This document shows positions 1 through 11,453 of a stretch of DNA of 64,000 nt, piece by piece. The notes beneath the pieces are model-generated. The model did no database searches. It was not told the DNA's origin and saw only the letters and a list, made by a program, of their open reading frames with translations. Both the position numbers and the translations under genes were made by a program. The DNA comes from Ensifer sp. LC163 (GTDB lineage Bacteria > Pseudomonadota > Alphaproteobacteria > Rhizobiales > Rhizobiaceae). Positions within the stretch are counted from its first letter, which is position 1, and every line of letters begins with the position of its first letter. Where the stretch lies: NCBI RefSeq assembly GCF_001695855.1, contig NZ_MBSS01000023.1:62001-126000 (forward strand), given 5' to 3'.

Positions 1-36
1 CATGAGTGACCAACCATCAAAAAAGGGGAACTGCGC

Positions 37-1335
37 ATGACGAATGAAATTACACCGAAGACCTCGAAGGAGGGCCTGTCCCGTCGCACGCTGCTCAAGA
101 CCGGCGCCGCGGCCATCGGCGCGATTGCCGGGTCCGGGGCGATCACCGGCTTTCCGACGATCTGGGCGCAAAACCCGATCACGCTGCGCCAGTTCGGCAC
201 CGGCGTTTCCAACATCAATGCTATTGCCGAGAAGTGCAAACAGGATCTCGGCATCACACTGGAAATGACTGCGACGGATTCGGACGCCGCAGCCCAGCGG
301 GCAGTGACGCAGCCCGATTCCTACGACATCGCCGACATCGAATACTGGATCGCCAAGAAGGTCTTCCCAGCCGGCGTGATGCAGCCGATGGATGTCTCGA
401 AAATCAAGTACTACGACAAGATCGTCCCGCTGTTCATCGACGGCAAGCTGAAGCCCGAAAGCGTCATCGCCCAAGGCACCGCCCCCCACACGGTCGGCTT
501 TGTCGAAGCGCAGGATTCCAGGACCTTCGCGAAGTTGCCGACCCAGTGGATGACGCTCATTCCGACGATCTACAATGCCGATACCCTCGGCATTCGCCCG
601 GATCTCGTCGGCCGCGACATCACGAGCTGGGCCGACATCATGGATCCGGCCTTCAAGGGCAAGGCCGCCATCCTCAACATCCCGTCAATCGGCATCATGG
701 ATGCTGCCATGATCATGGAAGCCTTGGGCAACGTCAAATATGCCGACAAGGGCAACATGACGACGGATGAGATCGACCAGACGATCGACTTCCTCATCAA
801 AGCCAAGCAGGACGGTCAGTTCCGCGCTTTCTGGAAATCCTTCGACGAGAGCGTCAACCTGATGGCCTCCGGTGAAGTGGTGATCCAGTCCATGTGGTCA
901 CCGGCCGTCGCCGCCGTCCGCTCGAAGGGCATCGCGTGCAAATACCAGCCGCTCAAGGAAGGCTATCGCGCCTGGGGTGGCGGCCTCGGTCTTGCCGCCC
1001 ATCTCCAGGGCGCCCAGCTCGACGCGGCCTATGAATACATCAACTGGTACCTGTCGGGCTGGGTCGGCGCCTATCTCAACCGTCAGGGCTACTATTCGGC
1101 CGCCATGGACACGGCCAAGGGCTTCATGTCCGAGGACGAGTGGGGCTACTGGGTCGAGGGCAAGCCGGCAATGGGCGATATCCTCTCGCCGGAGGGCAAG
1201 GTCATGGAGAAGGCCGGTGCCGTGCGCGATGGCGGCTCCTTCGAAGATCGAATGGGCAAGGTCGCCTGCTGGAACTCGGTCATGGATGAGGACCGCTACA
1301 TGATCAAGCGCTGGAACGAATTCATCGCGGCTTGA
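37..1335 (+). CDS. Polyamine-type ABC transporter substrate-binding protein
   Basis: A 432-residue periplasmic solute-binding protein of the family 1 / PotD-PotF type. The N-terminus has a twin-arginine-like signal (SRRTLLKTGAAAIGAIAG, about residues 15-32) and a likely cleavage near residue 44 after the IWA stretch, so Tat export is plausible. The start is supported by AAGGGGAA at 23-30. Two polytopic permease genes follow on the same strand, which is the PotB/PotC gene order; no ATPase gene is present, so it would have to lie upstream of base 1 or elsewhere. Spermidine/putrescine-like ligands are typical of the family, but the neighbouring racemase suggests an amino-acid-derived or hydantoin-like substrate instead. 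The family is clear; the ligand is not known. Confidence 0.9.
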   Translation: MTNEITPKTSKEGLSRRTLLKTGAAAIGAIAGSGAITGFPTIWAQNPITLRQFGTGVSNINAIAEKCKQDLGITLEMTATDSDAAAQRAVTQPDSYDIADIEYWIAKKVFPAGVMQPMDVSKIKYYDKIVPLFIDGKLKPESVIAQGTAPHTVGFVEAQDSRTFAKLPTQWMTLIPTIYNADTLGIRPDLVGRDITSWADIMDPAFKGKAAILNIPSIGIMDAAMIMEALGNVKYADKGNMTTDEIDQTIDFLIKAKQDGQFRAFWKSFDESVNLMASGEVVIQSMWSPAVAAVRSKGIACKYQPLKEGYRAWGGGLGLAAHLQGAQLDAAYEYINWYLSGWVGAYLNRQGYYSAAMDTAKGFMSEDEWGYWVEGKPAMGDILSPEGKVMEKAGAVRDGGSFEDRMGKVACWNSVMDEDRYMIKRWNEFIAA

Positions 1336-1350
1336 GACAGACGGAATGCC

Positions 1351-1391
1351 CTCGCTGCGGCGCACCCTCGAATGGGGCCGCCCGCAGCGAG
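1351..1391 (+). terminator. Intercistronic hairpin after the binding-protein gene
   Basis: Arms CTCGCTGCGG (1351-1360) and CCGCAGCGAG (1382-1391) are perfectly complementary around a 21-base loop. There is no T-tract, so it is better read as an mRNA 3'-end stabilising or attenuating hairpin than as a strong terminator. Such structures often allow higher expression of the binding protein than of the permeases. Confidence 0.55.
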
Positions 1392-1424
1392 CGGAACCCG
1401 GCCAGCAACGCGTGAGGATGAACC

Positions 1425-2339
1425 ATGGCGGTAGTGACGATTTCGCAACCATCGGAGGCCGAGGCCGGTAGACCCAGCAGTGTCCGTGCCTGGATGCAAA
1501 GCCTCGGCGCCTATCTGCAGGCGCTACCACTCATCCTCATTCTCGGGTTCTTCTTCGTGCTGCCGATCCTGACCATTCTGGTCGTCAGCTTCTGGGACTA
1601 CGACTTTGCCGGGCTTTACCCGGACTTCCTGACCATGAACTATGTCGACACGCTCGGTTCGTGGGTGACGTGGAAGACCTATCTCAACACGTTGAAATTC
1701 ACCGCCCTCGTCTGGTGCCTCACACTCTTGATCGGCTTCTGGGTCGCCTATTTCCTCGCATTCCACGTGCGCACGACGACCATGCAGATGGTGCTCTTCC
1801 TAATCTGCACCGTGCCGTTTCTAACCTCCAACATCATCCGCATGATCTCCTGGATCCCGGTGCTTGGACGCAATGGCCTCGTCAATTCGACGCTGATCGA
1901 CCTCGGCATCATTCCGCAACCGATCGAATGGCTGCTCTATTCCGATTTTGCCGTCGTGCTTGCCATGGTTCACCTCAATACGCTCTTCATGGTGACGCCG
2001 ATCTTCAACACGCTGATGCGCATCGACCGTTCGCTGATTGAAGCGGCGCGCGACTGCGGCGCCAGCGGCCGGCAAGTGCTCTGGAACGTCATCCTGCCAC
2101 TCGCCAAGCCCGGTATCGCGATCGGTTCGATCTTCGTCGTGACGCTGGTGATGGCCGATTTTTCGACGGTGCAGGTGATGTCGGGTGGGCAGAGCGCATC
2201 GGTCGCGTTGATGATGAAGAACCAGATGTCGCTGCTGCAATACCCGGCGGCGGCGGCGAATGCCGTCGTGCTGCTGATCGTCGTGCTCTTGATGGTCGCT
2301 TTGATCCTGCGGGTCGTCGACATCCGGAAGGAGCTCTGA
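1425..2339 (+). CDS. ABC transporter permease, PotB type
   Basis: A 304-residue inner-membrane permease with about six hydrophobic segments; the first begins near residue 33. The cytoplasmic EAA loop that contacts the ATPase is visible as EAARDCGASGRQVL followed by a PLAKPG stretch, near residue 205. It sits between the binding-protein gene and a second permease and is separated from the latter by one base, so the two are probably translationally coupled. It belongs to the BPD transporter inner-membrane family of spermidine/putrescine type importers. Substrate is inferred only from the operon. Confidence 0.9.
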   Translation: MAVVTISQPSEAEAGRPSSVRAWMQSLGAYLQALPLILILGFFFVLPILTILVVSFWDYDFAGLYPDFLTMNYVDTLGSWVTWKTYLNTLKFTALVWCLTLLIGFWVAYFLAFHVRTTTMQMVLFLICTVPFLTSNIIRMISWIPVLGRNGLVNSTLIDLGIIPQPIEWLLYSDFAVVLAMVHLNTLFMVTPIFNTLMRIDRSLIEAARDCGASGRQVLWNVILPLAKPGIAIGSIFVVTLVMADFSTVQVMSGGQSASVALMMKNQMSLLQYPAAAANAVVLLIVVLLMVALILRVVDIRKEL

Positions 2340-2340
2340 C

Positions 2341-3162
2341 ATGGACCGCGAACGGCGCACGATGGGGTTCTACGTTCTTGCGGCTTTCTTCGGATTGTTC
2401 GTGCTGTTTCTCTATGGGCCGCTTTCGGCGGTCCTCATCCTGTCCTTTCAAGGGCCAAACGGCGGCCTCACATTTCCGCTGAACGGTTTCTCCCTGCACT
2501 GGTTTTACAACCTGTTTGAGCAGCAGGCGGTCGGTGATTTCGGCGCCTCGTTCCGTCGGTCTTTGACACTTGGTCTGATGGTGATGGTCGTCAACGTCGT
2601 TGTGGCACTGCTCGCAGGCCTTGCCTTCCGTCATCGCTTCAGAGGTGCGACCGCGCTCTTCTATCTGACCGTCGCCAGCCTGGTCGTGCCATCGATTATC
2701 ATCTCGCTTGGCATTGGTGTCGTCTTCCAGCAATTCGGCCTAAAACCGGCCTGGTATTCATCCGGCTTCGGGGCACATCTCACTTGGACGCTGCCCTTCG
2801 GCGTGCTCATCATGTTCGCCGTCTTCAATCGCTTTTCGCCGGCTTATGAAGAGGCGGCACGCGACCTCGGCGCCACACCGTGGCAGACGTTCCGGCACGT
2901 GGTGCTTCCGATGATTGCCCCGAGCCTCATCGGCGTCGGCCTCTTCGGCTTCACGCTCTCCTATGACGAGTTCGCGCGCACGCTGATGACGTCGGGCAGT
3001 TACAACACCCTGCCGCTTGAGATCTACGGGATGACCACCAACGTGACGACACCGGTGCTTTATGCGCTTGGCACGGTCACGACACTCTTTTCCTTCACCA
3101 TCATCCTCATCGCCCTCGCCGTCATTCTCACGCTTCGGCGGCGACACGCAAAAATGAGCTAG
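2341..3162 (+). CDS. ABC transporter permease, PotC type
   Basis: A 273-residue second permease subunit with about six membrane segments and an EAA loop (EEAARDLGATPWQTF, near residue 178). The ATG follows the previous stop after one base (TGACATG), a coupled arrangement. Together with the preceding permease it would form the heterodimeric channel of the importer. The racemase gene starts six bases after its stop, so the racemase is very probably in the same transcript. Confidence 0.9.
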   Translation: MDRERRTMGFYVLAAFFGLFVLFLYGPLSAVLILSFQGPNGGLTFPLNGFSLHWFYNLFEQQAVGDFGASFRRSLTLGLMVMVVNVVVALLAGLAFRHRFRGATALFYLTVASLVVPSIIISLGIGVVFQQFGLKPAWYSSGFGAHLTWTLPFGVLIMFAVFNRFSPAYEEAARDLGATPWQTFRHVVLPMIAPSLIGVGLFGFTLSYDEFARTLMTSGSYNTLPLEIYGMTTNVTTPVLYALGTVTTLFSFTIILIALAVILTLRRRHAKMS

Positions 3163-3168
3163 GCCCCG

Positions 3169-3906
3169 ATGCGCATTCTGATCGTCAATCCGAACACCAC
3201 CGCCTCCATGACCGACAAGGCGGCGGCCGCAGCCCGCGCCGTCGCGGAGCAGAGCACGGAGATCATCGCGAGGACGTCCAAATCCGGACCGGCTTCGATC
3301 GAAGGCCACTATGACGGCGCGATCGCGCTTCCGGGCCTGCTCACCGAAATCCGGGACGGCGAAGCGGCAGGCGCCAACGCCGCCGTCATCGCATGCTTCG
3401 ACGATACTGGTCTGGAAGCAGCCCGCGCGCTCGCCCGCATCCCCGTGGTCGGGCTCTGCGAATCCGCTGTGGCGACGGCCGCCATGCTTGCCCAGCGTTT
3501 CACCGTCGTGACCACACTCGAGCGGTCGCGGGTGCTTATCGAGAACCTGGTCATACGCTATGGGATGGGTGCCCGGACAAAGGTTCGCGCTGCGGACATC
3601 CCGGTGCTGCAGCTTGAGGACCAGGCTTCGCCCGCGCTGGCGAAGCTGCGGTGCGAAATCGAGCTGGCGCTCGTTGAGGACGGCGCCGAGGCGATCGTGC
3701 TTGGCTGCGCCGGGATGGCCGATCTTGCGCGCGCACTTCAAGCCGAATACGGCGTTCCGGTCATCGATGGCGTATCGGCAGCCGTCAAGCAGGCCGAGGC
3801 GTTGGTGTCGCTAGGACTGACGACCAGCAAGCGCGGCTCCTATGCTCCGCCGCTCAGCAAATCCTATTCAGGTCTTATGAGCGCGCTCGCACCGATGTCG
3901 GCTTGA
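3169..3906 (+). CDS. Asp/Glu/hydantoin racemase family protein
   Basis: A 245-residue cytoplasmic racemase-fold protein. The N-terminus MRILIVNPNTTASMT is the family signature, and the two expected catalytic cysteines are present: C76 in VIACFDD and C180 in VLGCAGM, one per half of the pseudo-symmetric fold. These enzymes racemise or isomerise amino acids, hydantoins or related compounds by a two-base mechanism without cofactor. The gene follows the permease after six bases, so its substrate is probably what the transporter imports. Its 3' end overlaps the convergent LysR gene by 43 bases. Whether it is a hydantoin racemase, aspartate racemase or allantoin-type enzyme cannot be told from sequence. 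Confidence 0.85.
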   Translation: MRILIVNPNTTASMTDKAAAAARAVAEQSTEIIARTSKSGPASIEGHYDGAIALPGLLTEIRDGEAAGANAAVIACFDDTGLEAARALARIPVVGLCESAVATAAMLAQRFTVVTTLERSRVLIENLVIRYGMGARTKVRAADIPVLQLEDQASPALAKLRCEIELALVEDGAEAIVLGCAGMADLARALQAEYGVPVIDGVSAAVKQAEALVSLGLTTSKRGSYAPPLSKSYSGLMSALAPMSA

Positions 3907-4826
3907 GGCCGTACCGAGGGGAGCGCTCCGGCCACGGCGGCCAGCAGCGCATTCGACGCAGCCGCCTCGGCAATGATCCAGTCGCGAAACGCCTGGATCT
4001 TCTTCTGTCGCCGATGGCTTTGCGGATAGACCAGCCAATAGGCACGGCCGTCCCTGACCACATGGTTGAACGGCCGGACGAGTTTTCCGCTGCGAAGCTC
4101 CTCGATCAGAAAGGTCGAGACTGCCATGGCAATGCCGTGGTTGAGCAATGTCGTCGCCACATCCATCGCCTGGACGTCGAAGATCAGTTCGGTGCCGTTG
4201 CTTGCCGGCGGCTCCACGCCGGTTTCGGTCATCCAGCGCCGCCACCAGTTGGCGTTGCCGAAGCGCCTCACCCTGAGAACGTCGGCCGGATCCTTCAGCT
4301 GATGTTTTTCCAGGAACGTCGGCGTGCAGACGGGCATGTATTCGATCGGGAAAAGAGGAAACACGTCATTGCCCGGCCAGTCACCGTTGCCGCTGCGCAC
4401 CACGAGGTCGATCGCATCGCGCTTGAAGTCGATCAGCTCCGTGGACATGTGCACGCGAATGCTGATGTTTGGATGGGCTGTCTGAAACGAGGCGAGCCTG
4501 GAACCAAGCCAACTTGAGACGACGGTCGGAAGCACCGAGATGTGCAGGTGATGTTCGGTCTTGTCGGCAATCTCTGAGAAGGCCGTACCCAGCAGGTCGA
4601 GCGCCTCGGTCACCTTCGGCGCAAGTTGCCGCCCGGCAGCCGTCAACCGCACTTCCCGCGGCAGACGGACAAAGAGCGGCGTGCCGGTGCGATCCTCCAG
4701 CAGGCGGATCTGGTAGCTGACGGCGGCTTGCGTCATGCCGAGCTCCTGCGCCGCGCGGGTGAAACTCAGGTGCCTGGCTGCGGCCTCAAAGGCGCGCACC
4801 GCACTCATGGGGGGAATCTTGCTCAT
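3864..4826 (-). CDS. LysR-family transcriptional regulator, GcvA-like
   Basis: A 320-residue LysR regulator. The winged HTH spans about residues 8-66 (MSAVRAFEAAARHLSFTRAA, then TQAAVSYQIRLLE) and is followed by a periplasmic-binding-fold effector domain. The sequence is of the GcvA/TrpI-like subgroup. It converges on the racemase gene with a 43-base overlap and diverges from the DUF1127 gene across about 110 bases. It is therefore a candidate regulator of either the transporter-racemase operon or the DUF1127 gene. No clear T-N11-A operator stood out. Confidence 0.9.
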   Translation of the reverse strand: MSKIPPMSAVRAFEAAARHLSFTRAAQELGMTQAAVSYQIRLLEDRTGTPLFVRLPREVRLTAAGRQLAPKVTEALDLLGTAFSEIADKTEHHLHISVLPTVVSSWLGSRLASFQTAHPNISIRVHMSTELIDFKRDAIDLVVRSGNGDWPGNDVFPLFPIEYMPVCTPTFLEKHQLKDPADVLRVRRFGNANWWRRWMTETGVEPPASNGTELIFDVQAMDVATTLLNHGIAMAVSTFLIEELRSGKLVRPFNHVVRDGRAYWLVYPQSHRRQKKIQAFRDWIIAEAAASNALLAAVAGALPSVRPQADIGASALIRPE

Positions 4827-4938
4827 GCCCTGAGATAAGCATTCTTTATGGCAGCATGCGAGAAATCGCTTTGCGCGAAACCATCAAAATCCTCAATTTT
4901 CTCGCGAACAAATCACCGTAGAAATGAAGGGGTTAGCA

Positions 4939-5253
4939 ATGCTCAGCGCGCTGCGATCGACCATCCGCCATGTCTTGAGCGCGGCCAGGAGAGCTGCCGA
5001 CGCCACCACAACCATCGATACATTCAGCGAGTTCCAGCTGAGAGATATCGGTCTCACGCGCGACAATGAAGGTATCCGGGTACGTGCCGGCGACATTGCC
5101 GTTCCCTGGCAGCGCGCACCGGCTTCTGATCCGGGCAACGCGCCCTCGTCTCGCGGACCAGATCACGACGTCGCGCCGCATCCCGCCGCCTCAAGCCTCG
5201 CAGGCTTACGGGAGAAGCAAAATACAGACATAAGCACTTCCTTGTGCGATTGA
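4939..5253 (+). CDS. DUF1127 (YjiS-like) small protein
   Basis: A 104-residue protein. Residues about 15-45 carry the DUF1127 signature (FSEFQLRDIGLTRDN), an Arg-rich short helical domain widespread in alphaproteobacteria. I place the start at the second ATG because AAGGGG (4927-4932) lies six bases upstream of it; the first ATG at 4924 has no such site. The C-terminal half is Pro/Ser-rich and unconserved in appearance. DUF1127 proteins are small, probably RNA- or protein-interacting factors linked to sRNA function and nutrient stress in this class. No operon partner is evident; the NrdR/B12 control region follows. Confidence 0.8.
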   Translation: MLSALRSTIRHVLSAARRAADATTTIDTFSEFQLRDIGLTRDNEGIRVRAGDIAVPWQRAPASDPGNAPSSRGPDHDVAPHPAASSLAGLREKQNTDISTSLCD

Positions 5254-5452
5254 TCTTGCCGCTTTTGCGGCGGCATTGTCGAAGACGATCGTGCCTGCAA
5301 CCTATTTCGGCCCAATCGGCGACAACATACCGACGGCGCGGCCGGTCGCCTGGCTGCATGTCGATCTGGTGCGGGCGCCGTCGTTTACTCGCCGTTATCC
5401 ACACCCGAGAAAATATTGTCCACGCTGACGGACTGCTGCGGCATCGAACCTA

Positions 5453-5489
5453 TTGACGCGATTTTCACAACATATACTATATCTAGTGT
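5453..5489 (+). promoter_or_regulatory. nrd promoter with overlapping NrdR box
   Basis: A -35-like TTGACG lies at 5453-5458, and a -10-like ACTATA/CTATAT occurs 17-18 bases later. Overlapping the -10 is ATACTATATCTAGTGT (5474-5489), which matches the NrdR-box consensus acaCwaTATaTwGtgt at nearly all positions. NrdR is the ATP/dATP-sensing repressor of ribonucleotide reductase operons, and nrdHIEF begins 512 bases downstream. A second box at the usual 31-32 base spacing is not obvious; AAATATTGTCCACG near 5411 is only a weak candidate. Confidence 0.7.
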
Positions 5490-5490
5490 T

Positions 5491-5690
5491 CGAGGTTCTT
5501 CCGATTCGCAAGGATTGGGAGCGAAGATGGGAATACGGTGCGTCGTAGCGATCTCGCTTGGCTAAGCCGTGGCTGCCCCCGCAACTGTAAACGGCGAGCG
5601 ACTGTCCAGCATTCGGCCACTGAAGCATGAAGCTTCGGGAAGGTCAGGACAGAAGCACCGACCCGTGAGCCAGGAGACCTGCCTCGATCG
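5491..5690 (+). promoter_or_regulatory. Cobalamin (B12) riboswitch
   Basis: The cobalamin aptamer core is readable: GGGAATACGGTGCG near 5530, GCTGCCCCCGCAACTGTAA around 5572-5590, and the B12 box AGCCAGGAGACCTGCC at 5668-5683. These are the conserved junction and box elements of the class. It lies downstream of the NrdR-box promoter and upstream of nrdHIEF in the same orientation. The boundaries given are approximate. The expected logic, known from other bacteria with both enzyme types, is that adenosylcobalamin shuts off the B12-independent reductase when the B12-dependent class II enzyme can work. Confidence 0.93.
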
Positions 5691-5735
5691 ATAAACGTCC
5701 ACGGGCGGGGTGTCCGGAGGGGTCTGAGGTGTAAT

Positions 5736-5810
5736 TGAGGCAGGATGAACCCTGCCTGATTGTCTCGACGTCTCCCCGGAAGCGCCGTCTTCAACTTCGG
5801 GGTGACGTCA
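5736..5810 (+). promoter_or_regulatory. Putative riboswitch expression platform and leader hairpins
   Basis: Two hairpins follow the B12 box. The first pairs AGGCAGG with CCTGCCT (about 5737-5757); its GGCAGG could also pair with the CCTGCC of the B12 box, giving a switchable alternative. The second (5767-5809) pairs GACGTC-T-CCCCGGAAG with CTTCGGGG-T-GACGTC and buries a GGGGTGA ribosome-binding-like sequence just before an ATG at 5810. That ATG opens a 20-codon frame ending at 5872. No T-tract follows, so translational or Rho-type control is more likely than an intrinsic terminator. Confidence 0.4.
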
Positions 5811-6000
5811 TGTCCGCGTCATCGAATTCCTGTCATTCGCCAATGAAGAGGCGCGGGAACCCGCGCATCTGACAAAGAACTGCGCTGCTCGTTTCGATCC
5901 GAGCAGGCCGCAATCATGCCAGCCCTGCATTTCGCCGGATCGCTTCTGCGTATCCGCATGCCTTTTCATGCCCAGCTCCAGCCGACCAAACGAGGAAGAA

Positions 6001-6222
6001 ATGAACGTCACCGTCTACAGCAAGCCCGCCTGCGTCCAGTGCACCGCAACCTATCGCGCGCTTGACCGTCAGGGCGTCAACTACGAGGTGATCGACATCT
6101 CGATCGATGAGGACGCGCTCGAGACGGTCAAGGGCCTTGGCTACATGCAGCTTCCCGTCGTCGTCGCCGGTCCGGACCATTGGGCCGGCTTCCGCCCCGA
6201 CAAGATCAGCACGCTTTCCTAA
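6001..6222 (+). CDS. nrdH: Glutaredoxin-like protein NrdH
   Basis: A 73-residue NrdH-redoxin, the dedicated electron donor for class Ib ribonucleotide reductase. The redox motif CVQC is at residues 11-14, and the C-terminal part has the WAGFRPDKI signature that distinguishes NrdH from ordinary glutaredoxins. The start is set by GAGGAAG a few bases upstream of ATG 6001; longer in-frame reading from 5968 is unlikely. It is first in nrdHIEF, and nrdI starts 16 bases after its stop. Expression should depend on NrdR and the B12 riboswitch upstream. Confidence 0.95.
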   Translation: MNVTVYSKPACVQCTATYRALDRQGVNYEVIDISIDEDALETVKGLGYMQLPVVVAGPDHWAGFRPDKISTLS

Positions 6223-6624
6223 AGCGAGGCGCGTCGCGATGGGGCTGATCGTCTATTTTTCCAGCCGTTCGGAAAACACCCATCGCTTCGTCGGCAAGCT
6301 CGGCCTGCGCGCCAGACGCATTCCCGTCAGCGCGGCTGATGCGCCGCTCGACGTGCAAGAACCCTATGTGCTCGTCGTGCCGACCTATTGCGGCGACGAC
6401 GGCAAGGGTGCCGTGCCCAAACAGGTGATTCGCTTTCTGAACGATGCGGACAACCGCTCCCACATCCGCGGCGTGATTGCCGCAGGCAACAGCAATTTCG
6501 GCGCGACCTATGGGACCGCCGGCGACGTGATCGCGGCCAAGTGCCAGGTGCCCTATCTCTACCGGTTCGAACTCTTGGGCACCGATGAGGACGTCGCCAA
6601 TGTCAAAAACGGGATGGAACGATT

Positions 6625-9785
<3,161 letters not shown>

Positions 9786-9815
9786 ATCGGCCGATCACTT
9801 TGCTGCCCTGAGGAT

Positions 9816-9842
9816 GTGCCGCCGGCGCCATGCCGGCCGCAC
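9816..9842 (+). terminator. Hairpin after nrdF
   Basis: GTGCCGCCGGC and GCCGGCCGCAC pair at 10 of 11 positions around a five-base loop. No T-tract follows. It may mark the end of the nrd transcript or protect it; rtcB starts 88 bases later. Confidence 0.35.
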
Positions 9843-9929
9843 CATTGACTGCCGGCCCGCCTTCGACTAGAGAGCGCGCCAATCCGTATTGCCGCGGCTG
9901 CTGAACCCAAGGCAACGGAGAAATAAGCA

Positions 9930-11372
9930 ATGTCCACCCGACATAACCCTATCGTCCGGAACGACGTCGTTTCCGGGCATGCGATCAGGTCCGTCGTCGC
10001 GATCGACGAACCTGAACACCAACGCGCGCGCGCACTCGGCGATCTCGCCTCGGCACTTCCATCACCGGAGGCTCTGGCGATCCATGATGCCGTGGCGGGA
10101 CGCATCGTCACGACCCCAGACTTCCACCCGGGAAAACCGGTGCCGGTCGGACTTGTCGCCGACATCGAGAATGCCGTCATTCCGCATCTGATCGGCAACG
10201 ATATCGGCTGCGGCATGCGCATGATCGTGCTCGACGACATCACCGAGGACGACCTCCGACCGGATCTGGAAAAGCACCTGCGGCATGTGTTCTTCCAGGG
10301 TGGGCGCGATATTGCCCTCACCGGCAGAGATCGTCACGCGGCGCTCAGGGACGGCGTGCCGGGCCTGCTCGAAAACCTGGCGGGCAAGCGGCAAGGCCTG
10401 CTCGCTCGCCTTGACCTGGCAGCCGCCTGGGCCGATGTCGTGCGCACATCGGATGATGGCTGCTTCCGCTCGGACGCCATCGACCCGGACTTTGCCGACT
10501 ATGCCGCATCAGATGACCGGCACCGGCATGACGCCATCCTCGGCACCATCGGCGGCGGCAATCACTTTGTCGAATTCGGCGTAGTCGAGCGCATCGTCGA
10601 TGGCGGTTTTGCCCGCGCCGCCGGGCTGAAGGCCAGGAGTGTGGTTATCGTCGTGCATTCCGGCTCGCTCGACTTCGGCCAGCGGATTGGGACGGCCGCG
10701 AGGGAGCGGGCGCGGCAGTGCCGCACGACTGCGCGTGACGACGGCATCATCTCCAGGACCCGCCACGCCGACCTCTACCGACGGTATCTGAACGGCCATG
10801 CCAATGCTGCGAACGCCGCCTTCGTCAATCGCTTCCTGATTGGCCTGGTGGCCGTGGAAGCCCTGTCGCGGACCCTCGACCGGCAGGTCGGACACCGGCT
10901 CGTTTACGACGCGCCGCACAACACCGTGTGGGACACCGGCAAAACCATTCGGCACCGCAAGGGCGCCTGTCCGGCGCGCGGCCCGGGCGCGCTTAAGGGA
11001 TCGCCCTACGAATGGACAGGCGAACCGGTTATCCTCCCCGGTTCCATGGGTGATGGCACCTGGTTGCTGCGCGGGCTGGGCGCGGCGGAAGGCATGGAGT
11101 CGTCGGCCCATGGCGCCGGGCGCAAGCTCTCGCGCCAGGAGGCACGCACGGCGAAGACGACACTTGCGGGTCTGCGCGTCATCGGCCCGGTCGACACCGC
11201 GAGCCCGGCAGTCCGTGGTCGACCGGACATCCTCGCCGAGCTCCAGGGCCGTCTGAAAGAGGAAGCACCCGCCGCTTATCGGCCGATCGACCAGGTCGTC
11301 GATCCGATGGTGGCAACCGGCCTGGTTGCCCGGGTCGCCCGCATCAGGCCGGTCCTGACCGTCAAGGGATAG
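9930..11372 (+). CDS. rtcB: RtcB-family RNA ligase
   Basis: A 480-residue RtcB, which joins RNA 2',3'-cyclic phosphate or 3'-phosphate ends to 5'-OH ends using GTP and Mn2+. Family motifs occur in order: DFHPGK, GNDIGCGM (metal-binding Cys), GTIGGGNHFVEF, VHSGS, the HRKGA segment, LPGSMGD, and SSAHGAGR, whose His is the guanylylated residue. The length is typical. No rtcA, rtcR or archease gene is adjacent, so the usual RNA-repair operon is not present here. It stands alone between nrdF and a strong terminator hairpin. Role (tRNA or rRNA repair) is inferred from family. Confidence 0.93.
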   Translation: MSTRHNPIVRNDVVSGHAIRSVVAIDEPEHQRARALGDLASALPSPEALAIHDAVAGRIVTTPDFHPGKPVPVGLVADIENAVIPHLIGNDIGCGMRMIVLDDITEDDLRPDLEKHLRHVFFQGGRDIALTGRDRHAALRDGVPGLLENLAGKRQGLLARLDLAAAWADVVRTSDDGCFRSDAIDPDFADYAASDDRHRHDAILGTIGGGNHFVEFGVVERIVDGGFARAAGLKARSVVIVVHSGSLDFGQRIGTAARERARQCRTTARDDGIISRTRHADLYRRYLNGHANAANAAFVNRFLIGLVAVEALSRTLDRQVGHRLVYDAPHNTVWDTGKTIRHRKGACPARGPGALKGSPYEWTGEPVILPGSMGDGTWLLRGLGAAEGMESSAHGAGRKLSRQEARTAKTTLAGLRVIGPVDTASPAVRGRPDILAELQGRLKEEAPAAYRPIDQVVDPMVATGLVARVARIRPVLTVKG

Positions 11373-11387
11373 GCCTGCCCGAGAACT

Positions 11388-11426
11388 GAAACGCCGGGGA
11401 AGCAGAACGGGCTTCCCCGGCGTTTC
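11388..11426 (+). terminator. Strong 16-bp hairpin after rtcB
   Basis: GAAACGCCGGGGAAGC (11388-11403) pairs perfectly with GCTTCCCCGGCGTTTC (11411-11426) around a seven-base loop. Terminal AAA/TTT bases on both sides fit a bidirectional terminator between rtcB and the MFS remnant on the other strand. Confidence 0.75.
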
Positions 11427-11453
11427 ATGCACGCATTCCCTGGATTTGCCGCG

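Noticed and set aside
2-40. A 12-codon frame at the left edge whose stop overlaps the first ATG
   Set aside because: It may be the end of an upstream gene, but with only 13 codons visible nothing can be assigned.
5851-5866. GCGCGGG-AA-CCCGCGC hairpin in the nrd leader as an intrinsic terminator
   Set aside because: The stem is strong but no T-run follows, and its GGGAACC resemblance to the ECF -35 element lacks a properly spaced -10.
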